Positions 22,426-34,279 of a DNA stretch of 64,000 nucleotides are shown here, one piece after another; the first letter of the stretch is position 1; each line of letters opens with the position of its first letter. This stretch comes from Holacanthus passer (Eukaryota > Chordata > Actinopteri > Pomacanthidae). The position numbers were made by a program, and so were the translations under genes. The notes below the pieces were generated by a model. That model saw only the letters and a program-made list of their open reading frames with translations, did no database searches and was not told the origin of the DNA. The stretch covers positions 744,001-808,000 of the forward strand of contig JAFREQ010000067.1 of the NCBI GenBank assembly GCA_025331565.1, written 5' to 3'.

Positions 22426-24871
22426 AAATAGAATTCCACTCATTCCAGACATTTCGCCGGCCATCAGGATTCCCAGAGCGCCAACACAGCCGAGCAATTT
22501 CTATCACAGCTACTTCACTCAGACAAAATGTCATGGTTTGACTGAGCTAGCAAGCAGAGAGTCGGTGCAAAAACATTTTTTTCTTTTAAGTGAAGATAAG
22601 ACTGTGAGAGAGAGTTGTTGTAGTGCCAGACGGAGAATATGCACACACACACCTTCGCACACACACACACACCTTCAGACACACCGTCAGGCTAAGCAGC
22701 ACAGAAATTACACTGACATGAAATACGGGGAGGGGGAAGATGTGCAGTTTGTCCTACATAGGAACATATTAGATACACGGACACTCACGCAGGCAGTCAT
22801 ATTTCATTTCCACTTTCCATTTCCTTTCGGGGACGATATCTACCTGCGGGGTGTGTGACATGGACATACAGAGATAACACAGATAAGAGACAAAGAGGTC
22901 TGGACAAGGAGAAGGCGAGCGTGATGTGAGTTGTTCCAGAGTGAATTACCAGAAAAAAGGCAAGCGAGCAGAAAAAGAAAGGAAAAAAGGGGCAGAGGTG
23001 AGAGGAAGGGAAACAGTTGCGGCCCTGTGGGCAACCAGGACACACAGAGGAGGAAGTGTGGCTATTTGCCTTTTCTCCTTCTCCCACCATCTGCCTCCAC
23101 CATCCCCTCATTTACTTAATTAGAGAGATGCGTCTCAAGACCGCCGCTCCCAAATGGCATCAGCTGCGCGTGTGTGCGTGACCGGTGTATATTAGCGCGC
23201 GTGCACACACCTCGGGTGTGCATGGCCGTGAATGCGTGTGTGCATCTGCAGGTGTGTAGCGTGTTCGGAGGGCTCACCTGGGGCCGGCCGTGTTCAGAAC
23301 GGAGAGAGCAGGTGATTGTAGCACACTCGTCCGTAAACAAAATCTGGTGGTGCGTTGTGGCACAAAAAAGACAAATGGGCAGTGACCTGTATTTGGCTCG
23401 ACAGCAGCTTTCCTCTTCCATCTGTGATAGACTTTCATTAATCAGCTTCTAATTAATGATTATCCTGATCTAATCTTCAAATTTAAAGCATCGTGGCTTT
23501 TGTTCCTGGTCATGCTTACAGTGACTTTCTGTCATGTGTTACTTCTTTTTATCTTGGTGAAAACATTTTAACACAGAAGTGAAAAGTAAAATACAGTTGT
23601 TTGCTCTTTAGGAAACACACATTTTGGCCAATTCACCTTTGGAACTAACTGGACTTTAAGCCAGGTCATATTGTCCAACATTCACTTACTCACTCATTCA
23701 CTACAATGAAATTCAATATAGTAATCAATAATAGAGGCTTGTGAGCTTTATTGTAATTATGTAAATCTGGCATCCATGTGTCTGACCAGTCGCTAAAATT
23801 GCTGATTGTGTTCTGATTGTTGGTCCCAGTCGTGCGTCCATTCTTGAACCAACAACAAGAACCGAGCAGATTTGCATCGCCGGTCGCCAAACAGCTACGT
23901 TCAAGTGATTTCTCGAGTGCGGAGCGGAAAGCAGACATAATCAATTGTTGTCTTGAGTGTCGCTGCCACTTTTGAGATCGTAATCACGCTCTGGCAGCCG
24001 TTTAGACGACTGATCCCAGCGCACACACGCAGGCGGGAGCGACGCCGTCCTCCTCGGGCCGGCGTGGGACGGACGAGGCTGTCACTCACTCTCCCATCCT
24101 CTCTTCTAATCCTGTCGACTGACGGATATCAACTCCTGCATCTCTCCGTCTCACTTTCTCCGCCTGGAAGTTTTTGACTGGCACGAGAAGAAGAGGGAAA
24201 AAAAAACGAGGGGGAGGGAAAGTCAGCGGCGCCGAAAGCTGACATGGCATTCTAAGTTTGTAACTGTGCTGTGTTGCTGTTTCGCAGCGCGGCGCTTCCA
24301 GGCTGAGCGCTCTTTGTTGTGCGACATCAAACATATAAGAAACCACATTCGTGCTCCTTCATTCCCCCATCGCGAACAAGTTCAACTCGGCAGCTCCTTC
24401 AACCGTATACATGCCACAGGAGACCGCATAAACCCTCATTCAAGGCAAATGGGAAAAAGGAAAAGAGCTCTTCTAGGGAAACATTATGAGGGTGTTAAAT
24501 TTCTGCCGCACATCCCGACCGTTTAACATCTGAACTTAATGAAGGCCTTTCCTCACCTCTGAGAGCTGCCTCGCTTTGTTTTCCTCCAGCCTGATTTAGA
24601 TTCCCGCAAAAGAACTTCCTCAGAGCGAAAACTTTCTTTCTGGAGCGATCTGCTATCGCCACCCGGAAAGTAAATGTGGAAGAAAGGGAGGAGGGAGGAA
24701 AGCTCTAACGAAGCTTTGTAAGACGAGATGGTGATGCACGGCCCCAGTTTTTATCAGTGGGAGGGCTGCGGTAATCGGCTATCTAGGGGAGTGAGGCGGC
24801 GGGGGGTCCCTGGTTATCAAGACAGCTTTGGAGATTCACAGAGAACCTGCAACAATGGAGAAGAAAGCAGG

Positions 24872-24897
24872 GGGATTGTGTGTGTGTGTGTGTGTGA
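24872..24897. repeat. (GT)n microsatellite
   Basis: About ten to eleven GT units ending in GAGAAAGTGAG. Confidence 0.85.
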
Positions 24898-25330
24898 GAA
24901 AGTGAGATAACCTCCATTTCTAAACTTCTTTTCTTCCTTGTTTAAAAGTGATCGCTGCTTTGGGAGCAGAAGTAATTAATTATTTTGACATGCAGTGTTT
25001 GCTCACAGTATGTCAGGTTTTTGTAGATGAAATCAAAGTTAATTTCGCAGTAATGAAAGTCTTTTTTTTTTTCTCTCCTCACCAACAAAATGAGGACGCT
25101 GTTTTAAGAGCTTTCACTGGAGAGTAAAAATGAGGAGAAACTGGGCACTTAGTCTTCCTCCGAGCATCTGGCCGCGCTTCGACTTGACTTTGCAAATGAG
25201 AAAGTTCGTTTTTGTGTTTTGTAAAGAGCTGATTTATTCGATGGACATTTGGTGGAAAGGAACCAATCCAATGAAAACAGTTATCTTGGATTACAATGCT
25301 GAAATGGAGTCATGGAAAATAAACTTCATA

Positions 25331-25595
25331 GAAACTATTTTCATTATTGATTTATCTGCAGCTTATTTTCTCAATTAATTGATCAATCATTTCCTCGATA
25401 AGTTGTCAGAAGATTGTGCCCAGCATAAGTGACGTCTTCATGTTGCCAACAATCCAAAAAGCAAATGCATTCAATTTATCACAATAAAACATAAGGAAAA
25501 GCAATAAATTGAACAGTATTTTCAGCATTTTTGCTTGAAAACTGTTTGCAGCCGACTCATTTTCTGTTCATCAACTAATCATTTCATCTCTAATT
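25331..25595 (+). mobile_element. Teleost interspersed repeat (GTGACGTCTTCA family), copy 2
   Basis: Begins GAAACTATTTTCATTATTGA, contains AATTAATTGATCAATCATTT, the diagnostic GTGACGTCTTCA (also at 45952) and CAACAATCCAAAAAGCAAA, and ends in CATCAACTAATCATTTCATC. Order and content parallel the copies at 13551, 43112 and 45850, so the family assignment is visible within the window itself. Confidence 0.65.
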
Positions 25596-25782
25596 TTAAA
25601 ATCACTTTTGCAATATATTCCATTTCTTTACTTTCCCAAACAAACTCTTTTTCAAACTTTGGTGTAAAATAGCTTAATATGCCACTTTTTGCTAAACTTG
25701 AGAAATGAAACATGAATTTAGCTTCTTTCCTTTCAATACGTTTTTGCAGTTACTCTGTCTCCATTGAAATCCATTGTAAATG

Positions 25783-25852
25783 TTAAGATAAGATAAGATA
25801 AGATAAACCTTTATTCGTCCCACAGTGGGGAAATTTGCATTGGGGAAATTTG
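25783..25852 (-). mobile_element. LINE-type 3' tail with (AGATA)n
   Basis: Five AAGAT/AGATA units are followed by AACCTTTATTCGTCCCACAG and TGGGGAAATTTGC. Read on the minus strand it ends in an AATAAAGG-like segment followed by a (TATCT)n tail. This is the form I recall for a very common fish non-LTR retrotransposon 3' end. Only the tail is present. Confidence 0.6.
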
Positions 25853-26446
25853 TTAGTTGTGGATCCAGGCGAGTACAGGTGAAGGCTACAACCTTTTCAG
25901 AGCCACGTTGCAAGCTGATACTCGGATATTTGGTGGAATATTCCTTTAAGAGAGTGATTGGCTCCAATGCAAAACCATTATATTGTCTCGTCTGCAGTTC
26001 CTTCCCCTTTATGAAGATGATGTGCTTATGTGTTTATAGGCTGCTTATACATCTATATCACAGATACATAATTTTCTACATGGAGGCTCAAATTAAAACC
26101 AATCATCACATTAACAGCGAGTATATAAACTCAACATTCAGTAAAAGACTGCGGCTGCGTTCATATCAGCGCCGAGTCACAAACGCCTCTCATTCGCTTG
26201 CTTCCCCTCTCACAGAGAACAACACCGATATAAAACTATACAGGCGCATAAACACTTACTGCTCATTTCCCTGTGTGCGCCTGTATAATGAGCATCTGTG
26301 CCTTTTTTCTTTATGTAACGTTATTACCTTTAACAGCGCACCTGTCCGTCCTGCGCCTCAGATAAAGAACGGAGATTTGCTTTTTTTGGAAGCCCTTTTA
26401 AATGCCAGCCGGCAATTGGCTTGGTGGGTAGTTAGCAAAAGGAGGA

Positions 26447-26472
26447 CTGACACACACACACACACACATGCA
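26447..26472. repeat. (CA)n microsatellite
   Basis: About ten CA units ending in CATGCACAAC. Confidence 0.85.
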
Positions 26473-26729
26473 CAACAGAAAACATTCTGTTGGGAGAATA
26501 GTGCCGCTAATTAGTGGAATTAGCCACAGATCAAAAGGTTCAATTAAAAAGTGGTGTTGTAGCGTGGAGGCAGCGGGGCCTCATTTGCATCACAACACAT
26601 GTTCGGAGCGGAGACTGACGGATGGACGGACAGAGGGACGCCGCAATATGGCGTGCACCTTGCAGGAGTGCGATGAATAGATGAAACAGACATGTTACGT
26701 GCAGCAAATGTGCCACAGGAAACATTCTC

Positions 26730-26963
26730 AAAGGGGCAGTTTGTCCAAATTACCAAAGCATAAAATTGGTTTCTGCTGCCAAAACAATACATTGAGTGAA
26801 AGCACATTTCTTTCCAGAAACAACATCCCAGTTACTCAACATAATCCAAAAACCTTGAAGTAAACAGTTTTAGTGGAGCTACAGCAGAGAAAAATAAAAC
26901 TACCCTGACTAGATGCTGCTTGGGGTGAGAGAGAAATATGTGATTTAGGCGAACTGGCCCTTT
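26730..26963. mobile_element. Short non-autonomous DNA transposon (MITE-like)
   Basis: Terminal inverted repeats of 24 bases: 26730-26753 begins AAAGGGGCAGTTTGTCCAAA, and the reverse complement of 26940-26963 begins AAAGGGCCAGTTCGCCTAAA. By my count 19 of 24 positions match. The 234-base interior includes TTTCCAGAAACAACATCCCA and GTTACTCAACATAATCCA, which match a common teleost repeat I remember. There is no coding capacity. I did not find a clear target-site duplication. Confidence 0.65.
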
Positions 26964-27160
26964 AAATTTAATCTAAATATCACAAATGGACATGAATGTG
27001 CACGCAGCAGTTAATCAGTAGCATGTCATTCATTTGCACACACACGCTCTTGACTTGCTCGTCCGTTCAGTGCGTGTTGTTGGCCTTTTTGAGTTCCGGG
27101 CTTAATTAAGAGTATAATTAAGTGTGCGCTGTTATGGCTTTGCTCAGTGGGGTGTGTGGA

Positions 27161-27184
27161 TTTGTGTGTGTGTGTGTGTGTGCA
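27161..27184. repeat. (GT)n microsatellite
   Basis: About ten to eleven GT units. Confidence 0.85.
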
Positions 27185-27680
27185 TTAATGCGTGTTTGCA
27201 TGTGTGGACATCCCCGGAGCTGCCGCCCGTGCTCTCTGCCACAGCTTGGACCAACACGGCCGTTTCACAGCACCGCTAATTTACCATTTAAATACCACAT
27301 GTTTGACTCCTAATTAAATACAGCGTCGACACCAGCAGCACACACATGTTTTTTTTCCCCCTCTCTCTCTCAATGTCGTTGTTTATTTTCAGCGAAAGGA
27401 ATCGCGCAGTCTAAATGTCATGCCGTGTATAATGTGATATCCTGCTTTGTTTGCTCTCTGCTTTCTGTTTCTCTTTCAAAGTCACCTCTGTTGTTTTCTC
27501 TGCCACCTTTTTATCAGTGACATGCGAGTGTATGTCGCTGAGTAGACTCTGTATGTTCCCATATCTGCTCTGTGTCTGTGTGCGTTTTATAGCGAAGGTC
27601 AATGACAAGATTGTCCGTCAGCTTGGACTCAACGGAGAATTTTTGAAAACTAGTCTTTTGAGATGGTCCCTGTGTTTAAA

Positions 27681-28061
27681 CCAAGACAATGTATTTAATG
27701 TTTAATCAGCTTCTATGTAAATATCTGCTTATTCTGAATTTGATGGAAGCAACATGTTTCAAACAAGTTGGACAGGAGCAAGAAAAGACTGTGAAAGTTG
27801 TGGACTGATCCAAAAACACCTGTTTGGATCATTCCACAGGTAAACAGGTTCATTGGTAACAGGTGATAGTATCATGATTGATTGGTTCATCCTGGAAAGA
27901 CTCTGTCATCAAACACAGGATTGTTGAAAGGATGTTAGTGCACGAGCTCAGGAAACACTTTGCAAAACACTTTGTTGTCGGTAAACACAGTTTGTAAACG
28001 ATTGCATCCTGTTTTTATTCATGTTTTAGTTCACACAACCTTTTAGGAATCAGGTTTGTAC
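27681..28061 (+). mobile_element. Internally deleted Tc1/mariner-like element
   Basis: The left part carries ACACCTGTTTGGATCATTCC, then ACAGGTAAACAGGTTCATTG and GTAACAGGTGATAGTATCAT, which I recognise as the 5' non-coding region of an abundant teleost Tc1-like element. A piece of transposase-like sequence follows (GAGCTCAGGAAACACTTTGC near 27948; ACAGTTTGTAAACG). It then jumps to a 3' end reading CCTGTTTTTATTCATGTTTT and GGAATCAGGTTTGTA. About three quarters of the full element is missing and no intact reading frame remains. The left inverted repeat is not evident. Confidence 0.65.
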
Positions 28062-28223
28062 AAGTGATCTCTTCCAGTTCACATTAACTTCTTTGGCCCA
28101 TGTCTTTAAATTCCTGCCATGATCTGACCCAAAGGCCCATCAGGCCACGCGTTGAACCAGTTTGAACTTGTGCAAAAGTGACCGAACAGGGACGACCTCT
28201 GGGATCAGTAATGTCAACATATC

Positions 28224-28241
28224 AAAAAAAAAAAAAAAAAA
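28224..28241. repeat. Poly(A) tract (18)
   Basis: A homopolymer run of 18 A without an obvious adjacent retroposon body. Confidence 0.9.
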
Positions 28242-28654
28242 TGAGGACGGTTTGTTGTGCCGATGCTCATTTTCATACGAAGCCGCACGTCTTACATAAT
28301 AGGTTTTTGCAGCAGTGTAACAACATCACGCTCTGCCCGCTTGCGCGCCTCAGCAGGGACATTCATTATTTACATGACAGCGAGAGGTCATTTTAAGCAT
28401 TTGCACAATCAACCAGTGCCGTCGTTTTCCTGGCCGGAGCAGTCTTGTTTTGTCAGTTTGAGGGTGCAGTCATGCCAGTGCCCATTTTGTGAGTGTGTGT
28501 GTGTGTGTATTCCCATGCTGCTACTGTCTGCTACAGTGGCAGTTTGTAGCTCCATGCTGTGTTAAATGGGAGTGTCCAGGCTGCTACCAGGCCTCATTCA
28601 TCAGCCTCACACGGGAACAGACCTGGCTGCTGGGAAAACCGCCTGGGACGCACA

Positions 28655-28686
28655 CAAACACACACACACACACTCATGCATACACA
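28655..28686. repeat. (CA)n microsatellite
   Basis: Interrupted CA units (ACACAAACACACACACACAC followed by TCATGCATACACA). Confidence 0.8.
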
Positions 28687-30135
28687 GATTTTTAGCTCAT
28701 ACTTTACGTAATGCTTTGACGATTTTAAAACGTGCACACACGCATTAAGTGTGTATAGATGCAAGCAACATCTTGACCTCGGCTTGGCAAAGCTCGACAC
28801 CGACACCCTCTCCCCGACCTCCGCGTCCTCCTCAACGTCCCCACGGCGTTTTTTTCCACCGTTCTCAACCCGTCTTTGCTATTTTGCAGCTGAGTCTTTC
28901 ACGCCTGACTCCATCTGCCGCTTGGCTGCCACCGTTGTACCCGTTCACACTGCAGCTCCTGCCTGAGCCAAGCTCACATGGGCCAGCATTGGTCCGCGTC
29001 CAGCAAATTTCCTCCTGTAGCATCCACGAGAAAAAAAACAAAAAAACAGAAGAGGAAAAAAAGACATTTGCTCTGATGAAGTCCGGGGTAGCGTTTCCCG
29101 AGAGGAACCTCACTTCCGTCTGGGTGCTAAATGGTTTTGAGAAGCACTCCACTTTTTTTTCCTGTTTTAATGTTAAAAGGCTAAAAAGTGTAAGAGCTGT
29201 CTATTTTTGTATTTTCAAGGACGTGTCTTTTAAAAGGTTCTGATGGCGGCTTGTAAAGCCACAATTGTTTGTCTGCTATTTGGTGAACCCTTTTATTCAA
29301 GCTCCCTTCCACTGCTGTGAGTGCATTCCTTGTTCACTAAGTATGGCTGAATATCCTTTTTTTGTTCTTTGCATTATTTAAATCAAGCACCATGAGAGAG
29401 CTGTGAGTTTCTGACAGGTTTTTACTTCCTCTGAAGTTCCTTTTGAGATTGTAAACAAGTGCACATGCTCCAGAGTTTATTGTGGAGCTGCTTTGAAAGT
29501 ACCGGGGGGAATACAGTGTTTTAAGTGTGTCAGATTCAAAATGCCTTTGTCATTATTTCAAGTCAGAGATGATTATTGAAACAAAGAACAGCTTTTTTGA
29601 AACTGGGCTGAGTTTGTTCAGCTGAGGGTTTGTTTTTAACTGAGTCGGTTCTTGCAAACCCTGCAGTCATTTCTTACTTAAAATATCTTATATCGCATCA
29701 GGGACTGTGGCCATTTGTAAGAGTTCACTGATATTTTTTCCTTCATTAGTTTACGATCTTTTTTTCCTGCCTCTGCGATGAGGAGGAGACCGCCTGAGAA
29801 TCACGGCTCACATCAAGTCCTGGAAAGTCTTGAGAAAGAGTTTCAGAGCTGCTCTCATCGCTGCACCGAGTCTCTTTTCGCTCCCATGAACTGAGAGGGA
29901 GATTTATACGGCTCCCCTCGACCTTGAATTTCCTGTTTTATCCTTTTTTTTTATTTTACACCACGAGTGTTCTGTTTCTCAGAAGACTGGCGCCTTTGTA
30001 GTCTGAAATCACTATTCCCCGTGTTGAGTCACGGTAAAGGAAAAGCAGTTTAGAAGGAAGTAGGAAAAAGTGTGTTTTTCCCCAGATGAAATTCGGCGCG
30101 ACTTGATGAGGCGCTTTTATCATCCTAACAAGTTG

Positions 30136-30179
30136 AAAAGCAGCAGCGGTGGCGGCAGCTGCGGCAGCGGTGGCGCGGA
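30136..30179. repeat. GCN-type trinucleotide-rich tract
   Basis: AGCAGCAGCGGTGGCGGCAG followed by CTGCGGCAGCGGTGGCGC is a degenerate (GCN)n tract. The minus-strand ORF reads it as polyalanine. No gene context supports coding. Confidence 0.6.
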
Positions 30180-30950
30180 CATCCTGATCAATCCTGCACA
30201 TTCTTCACTGAAATTTCCCACCTTGATGAGCAAACTCGGGAACTAACTCAAACCATTACTAGAGCAGCGGAGGGATGAAACGGCTCTGCAGCTCCATGCC
30301 GGGTTATTTCTTTCTCTTGGGTCTTTTCATGAGAGGAAACAGTCATGCCAGGGCGGTTAAAACGGTCACATTTTGATCCTGATCTTTCTGTTGACCCTCA
30401 CTGGAGGCGCTGGTGTCACTGTTCTCTGCTGCACCAATGGCGTCTTCCTTTTCTAATGAGGTTAACCCCAATCTTGTGGGCTGCCGCCTCCATATTGTGC
30501 AAGGGATCAAAGCCCATGTTGAATGTATAAAGCTTGTTTACTCTTACTATGTGACCTTAGTCCTGCAGAGGAATACGTGCCGGCTCACTCTCCTGCCTTC
30601 ATTTTCACTCCGTCTACACAGTGTGAATTAGTGAGAAAATGTTTCCTTCTCTTAATGTTTCCGACGGCCATGTTGGCTTCCTTTACAGATCTTTCTCCTG
30701 TGTGAACGTCCGCTTCCTTATGTGTTCCTCTCCTCCATGAGGTCGGCCTTCTCGCTAATTGGCCGACCATGCCTTCCCCGGGGGGATGGGGGGCGGAGCA
30801 TGTGATTGACAGCAGTGATAATCAGTGTAATGGCAGCTAGTAGCGGCGGCGAGGCCAGCTGCCTGCCAAGGTGTTGAGAAAGCCTGCAGGAGAGGAGCGA
30901 GAGGGTGGGAGGCTGCGTCTTATCAAAACCGCCGCCGGTGTTTCCTGACG

Positions 30951-30971
30951 GTGTGTGTGTGTGTGTGTGTT
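30951..30971. repeat. (GT)n microsatellite
   Basis: Ten GT units. Confidence 0.85.
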
Positions 30972-31129
30972 CAGATAGGTGAACAGAGACACCAGCTCGA
31001 GAAGCTCAGCTTGACTGTGACTTTATTGTGCCCATTCACCCTCCTCTGAGGTGCTATCTGCCGCTTTCCTCCTTAATTCCTCTCATTTCTGCCCCCTCCC
31101 TCGCTTCCTCTCTCACCTCCCCGTCTCTG

Positions 31130-31330
31130 GTTTTCGCTCCTCGCTTACCCATGCAACCATGGAGGTGTCATTAGCGCCGTGTCCTAATTAGTCCAGTGCC
31201 AGCTAATTGTGCTTCTGACGCTGTGTCTCTGGGGAGGCAGGCCTTGCTAATTTCAATAAGAGTAAACAAGCAAACCGCTCCCCACTGACGGCTATGGATT
31301 AATTAGAGACCATCCACTGCATGTGCCGAC
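31130..31330. promoter_or_regulatory. Candidate conserved noncoding element
   Basis: A complex-sequence block free of simple repeats, with TGTCATTAG, CCTAATTAGTCC, GCTAATTGTG, AGTAAACAAG and GATTAATTAGAGAC in about 200 bases. These are homeodomain-type (TAATTA/TAATTG) and forkhead-type (TAAACA) cores at a density common in developmental enhancers. Conservation cannot be tested here. Confidence 0.3.
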
Positions 31331-32419
31331 TGAAGGAAAGGGAGTTTGCAGAAAGGGGGGGGGGGATGCTCGAGGAAGATGACAGAATAAGCTGCCGACG
31401 ACGAACGCGAGGTGAAAGAGAGTTCGCTTTCATTGCTGTCACGTAACGCGCTCGGCCGCCGCCGCTCATTTTAGGAAATTACCATCACTTTCTTTTTGCG
31501 CAGCCTCTCCGCAGAGCCGTCCTCTCGCGCGGCAGCTTCCCCGTCGAGAAACAGCGCCTCGAATGTGTTGTTTTTCACAAGTTTCATTTAAAAGGTTGAA
31601 ATGAAGCAAACAAGTCTGTTTTCTTTTCCTTGAGAGAGACTGATTTGTGTACGCTCAGGGCCCAGATCACTACAGTAAAGGCTTCTTTACACATCCTAGT
31701 TTTCATTCAACCTTCAACAGAGCTGCCGCGGTTTTTGTTTTTTTTGTGATGTTCCAGGTCGGCCGAGCGTGCACACTTCTTTTCAGCGACGGTTCGCCTC
31801 ATGTTCATGCAGTTACAGATACACCTGAGGCCTCCCCCAGTACAGGTACAACAGTTTTGTCCTCCTGGTCACTGAGCAGCTCTACTTCAGTGGTTCTACT
31901 TCCTGTGCCTTGCTCATGGGAGCTTCTGTAACATTTTGTATGAGAGGGAAAAGACTGACCTGACTTGAGAAAGTTTGGAAAATGTGATGCTTTTTCTGGC
32001 TGTACGTGCATCAAATTTTAACATTAAATAACAATATTATTTACACATGCAGGGATTCATTATACTGCTCCAATCTAAAAAAAAAGGAGTTTACAAATGT
32101 ACATATAGATTTACAACAAGTTCAATCACCTGATGATCTTATGATTCAAAGGAGCAAACAGATCTGAATGTTTTCCAAAGCTGAGGAGAAAATAACTGAT
32201 ACACAAATACTCAAATCTTAAGATCCCATTCAGATTTTACTCATTAGCTGCAAAAATAACAAACAGGTCTACAAAGTTCATCCAATAACAGAAGTGAGGT
32301 TGATACAGATAAATACCACTATAACACTTTTGTTGTGGGAGGACTAGTTTGACCCGGTGCACAGGAAGCAAATATGGCAAAAGAGGAGCTAGTTTTTCCT
32401 GACTTTTGTGAAATTTAGT

Positions 32420-32451
32420 ATCACAGTTGCATTGAAAAGTGCAACTGTGAT
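32420..32451. repeat. Perfect 12-bp inverted repeat (hairpin)
   Basis: ATCACAGTTGCA (32420-32431) and TGCAACTGTGAT (32440-32451) pair perfectly around the 8-base loop TTGAAAAG. Outer flanks pair only weakly (a few G-C/A-T/G-T matches), so a pre-miRNA is possible but not well supported. Confidence 0.75.
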
Positions 32452-32529
32452 TCAGAAAGATTTGAGGCCTTCTCATCTCTCCTCTCCAACGCTGGTGCTT
32501 CACAGCCAGTGGATTGTGAAACGCTCCAC

Positions 32530-32549
32530 TTTTTTTTTTTTTTTTTTTT
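32530..32549. repeat. Poly(T) tract (20)
   Basis: A homopolymer run of 20 T. A second T-rich run lies near 32673-32692. Confidence 0.9.
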
Positions 32550-33911
32550 CCAGACGGCAGATGAGCTGATGCAAACGGTGAGCAGGTGCTGGGCTCACTT
32601 CCACCCCCATACGAGAACCTCGCAGCAGTCACCAGTGAATGGACGGACTGCCTATCTGTCTCCCCGGCTTCCTTTTTTTTCTTTTTTTTTTTCGCTATCT
32701 GTGAAATGCAAGTCTTCACATCTCACTCCGCTGCAGACCGTATCGCACTCTCGCTTCTCACCTAATTAATCACGCTATTGAACTTAATGCCACTCAACAA
32801 AAACCAGTTGGCAGCCAGAGTGAGGTGATTTGCCTTCCTCTCTCCCTCCTCTTCGTCCTCGCCCTCCCCGCTCTCGTTTGATTGCAACTTCCAGGCAGGT
32901 TCATTTTTCACGGTCCAGATATTTCGCCGCGCCCGTTGTTTAATCGGGTTCACAGAGGGTCCTTCTTTATCACCACAAGCCTGTCTGTGTGCCATTAGGT
33001 CAGGCATTAACAGTCGAGCAGGACGTCGGCCGGTGATGGAGCGGGCTTGTAAATCTGAGGCTGCTGAAGGGTGTGTCTCCTCCCTCAAGAGATGAACGGA
33101 CTAATGGACTTTCATTACAGCTTTCATTGTCGACACTTAAGCACACGGCAGATACACTATTAAAATGTAAATATATGTGCGCTGTTGGAAAACACAAATG
33201 CAGGTAAAAGGTGAAAATGGCAGAAACACACACTCGAATCCAGGTGTCCTCACACACACACGCATCCTCTCACACTCTTTAATGACAGCAGTTAGAGCCG
33301 CCTCGAGGGAGCGAAGGTGTCGCAGCCGACGTCGTGATGGACGGTTATTTTTTCAAGAAGACGTTAAAGTTAACGCTCTCGACCGTCTGTGTCAAGTTTT
33401 GTCTTCTAAACACATGCGGATGCCGCCGGTGTGTGAGACGGAGCGAGGGAGGGAGAAGAGAAAGGAGGTGGGTGAAGGAGGGAGGAGGGCGAGATGGGGG
33501 TATCTGAAGGATTTATGGGTGTAATAATGGAATCTCAGTGGCCGGGCCATTGACACTGAGACATTTTCTCTCATCCTCCTCCCATTATTAGATGGATGGA
33601 CCAGGAGGGAGGAAGCACAGCAACATATGGGCGGGAGAGAACGGCACGCTGTTGTTGTCTGAGTGCAAATCACATACAGTGGTTGTCTCTCCACCTTTGT
33701 ATCCTGCAGGCGTCTGTTCACATCAGGCTTTATTTAATGATTTCTTGCAAATTCAACAACGTGATCTTTATGTATTTTTTGCTTGGATAAATGACATTTA
33801 GAATCTGGTATTTTATTGTTTACAGACTGGTTTGTCTCACTTTGCAGGAATGTTGGGATGAGTAAAGTGTCGACAGCCGTGATAGATGATGTGAGATAAG
33901 AAAAAAAAATA

Positions 33912-34147
33912 CACACTGGTGCTTTGAGCTAAATACTAATATTAGCATGATAACATTCGAAAAGTTCATCATGTTCGCCATCTTAGTTTTTGCATGTTAG
34001 CATAGTGACGTTTGCTAATTAGCACAAAGAATGACGTGTAGGTATTTTGTCAGACACCAAGTTAACCTTTTGACCTGAAGATGGAGCTCGAGTAAAAATG
34101 TTTCACTCAAAAACACAGCCTCGTGGTGGCGCTAGAGGAAAAGCCTT
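33912..34147 (+). mobile_element. Teleost GCTAA-rich interspersed repeat, copy 1
   Basis: Starts ACACTGGTGCTTTGAGCTAA and continues TACTAATATTAGCATGATAA, TTCGCCATCTTAGTTTT, GCATGTTAGCATAGTGACGT and TTGCTAATTAGCACAAAG. It then runs through TTTTGACCTGAAGATGGAGC to GTGGTGGCGCTAGAGGAAAA. I recognise this as a very widespread fish repeat. The second copy at 41637 overlaps its TTGACCTGATGATGG portion. Confidence 0.6.
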
Positions 34148-34279
34148 TACGAATTCAGAAAGTCGTCTTCTGTTCACACATCACCACTCATGCAGTTAAA
34201 TAGCTGCAGCTTTTGTGTTTGCGATATAAATTAGTTTTATGTTTAGATTCCCGTCTCCTCGCTGTGTATTATAACCCAC

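Noticed and set aside
25825..26514. 229-codon plus-strand ORF, the longest in the window
   Set aside because: It starts inside a LINE-type tail and ends in a (CA)n tract. It has no signal peptide, domain or compositional sign of a protein, so it is a chance open frame.
28882..28965. Possible exon after TTTGCTATTTTGCAG with a phase-1 frame
   Set aside because: The phase-1 frame runs into TGA after about 25 codons with no donor before it and no domain features.
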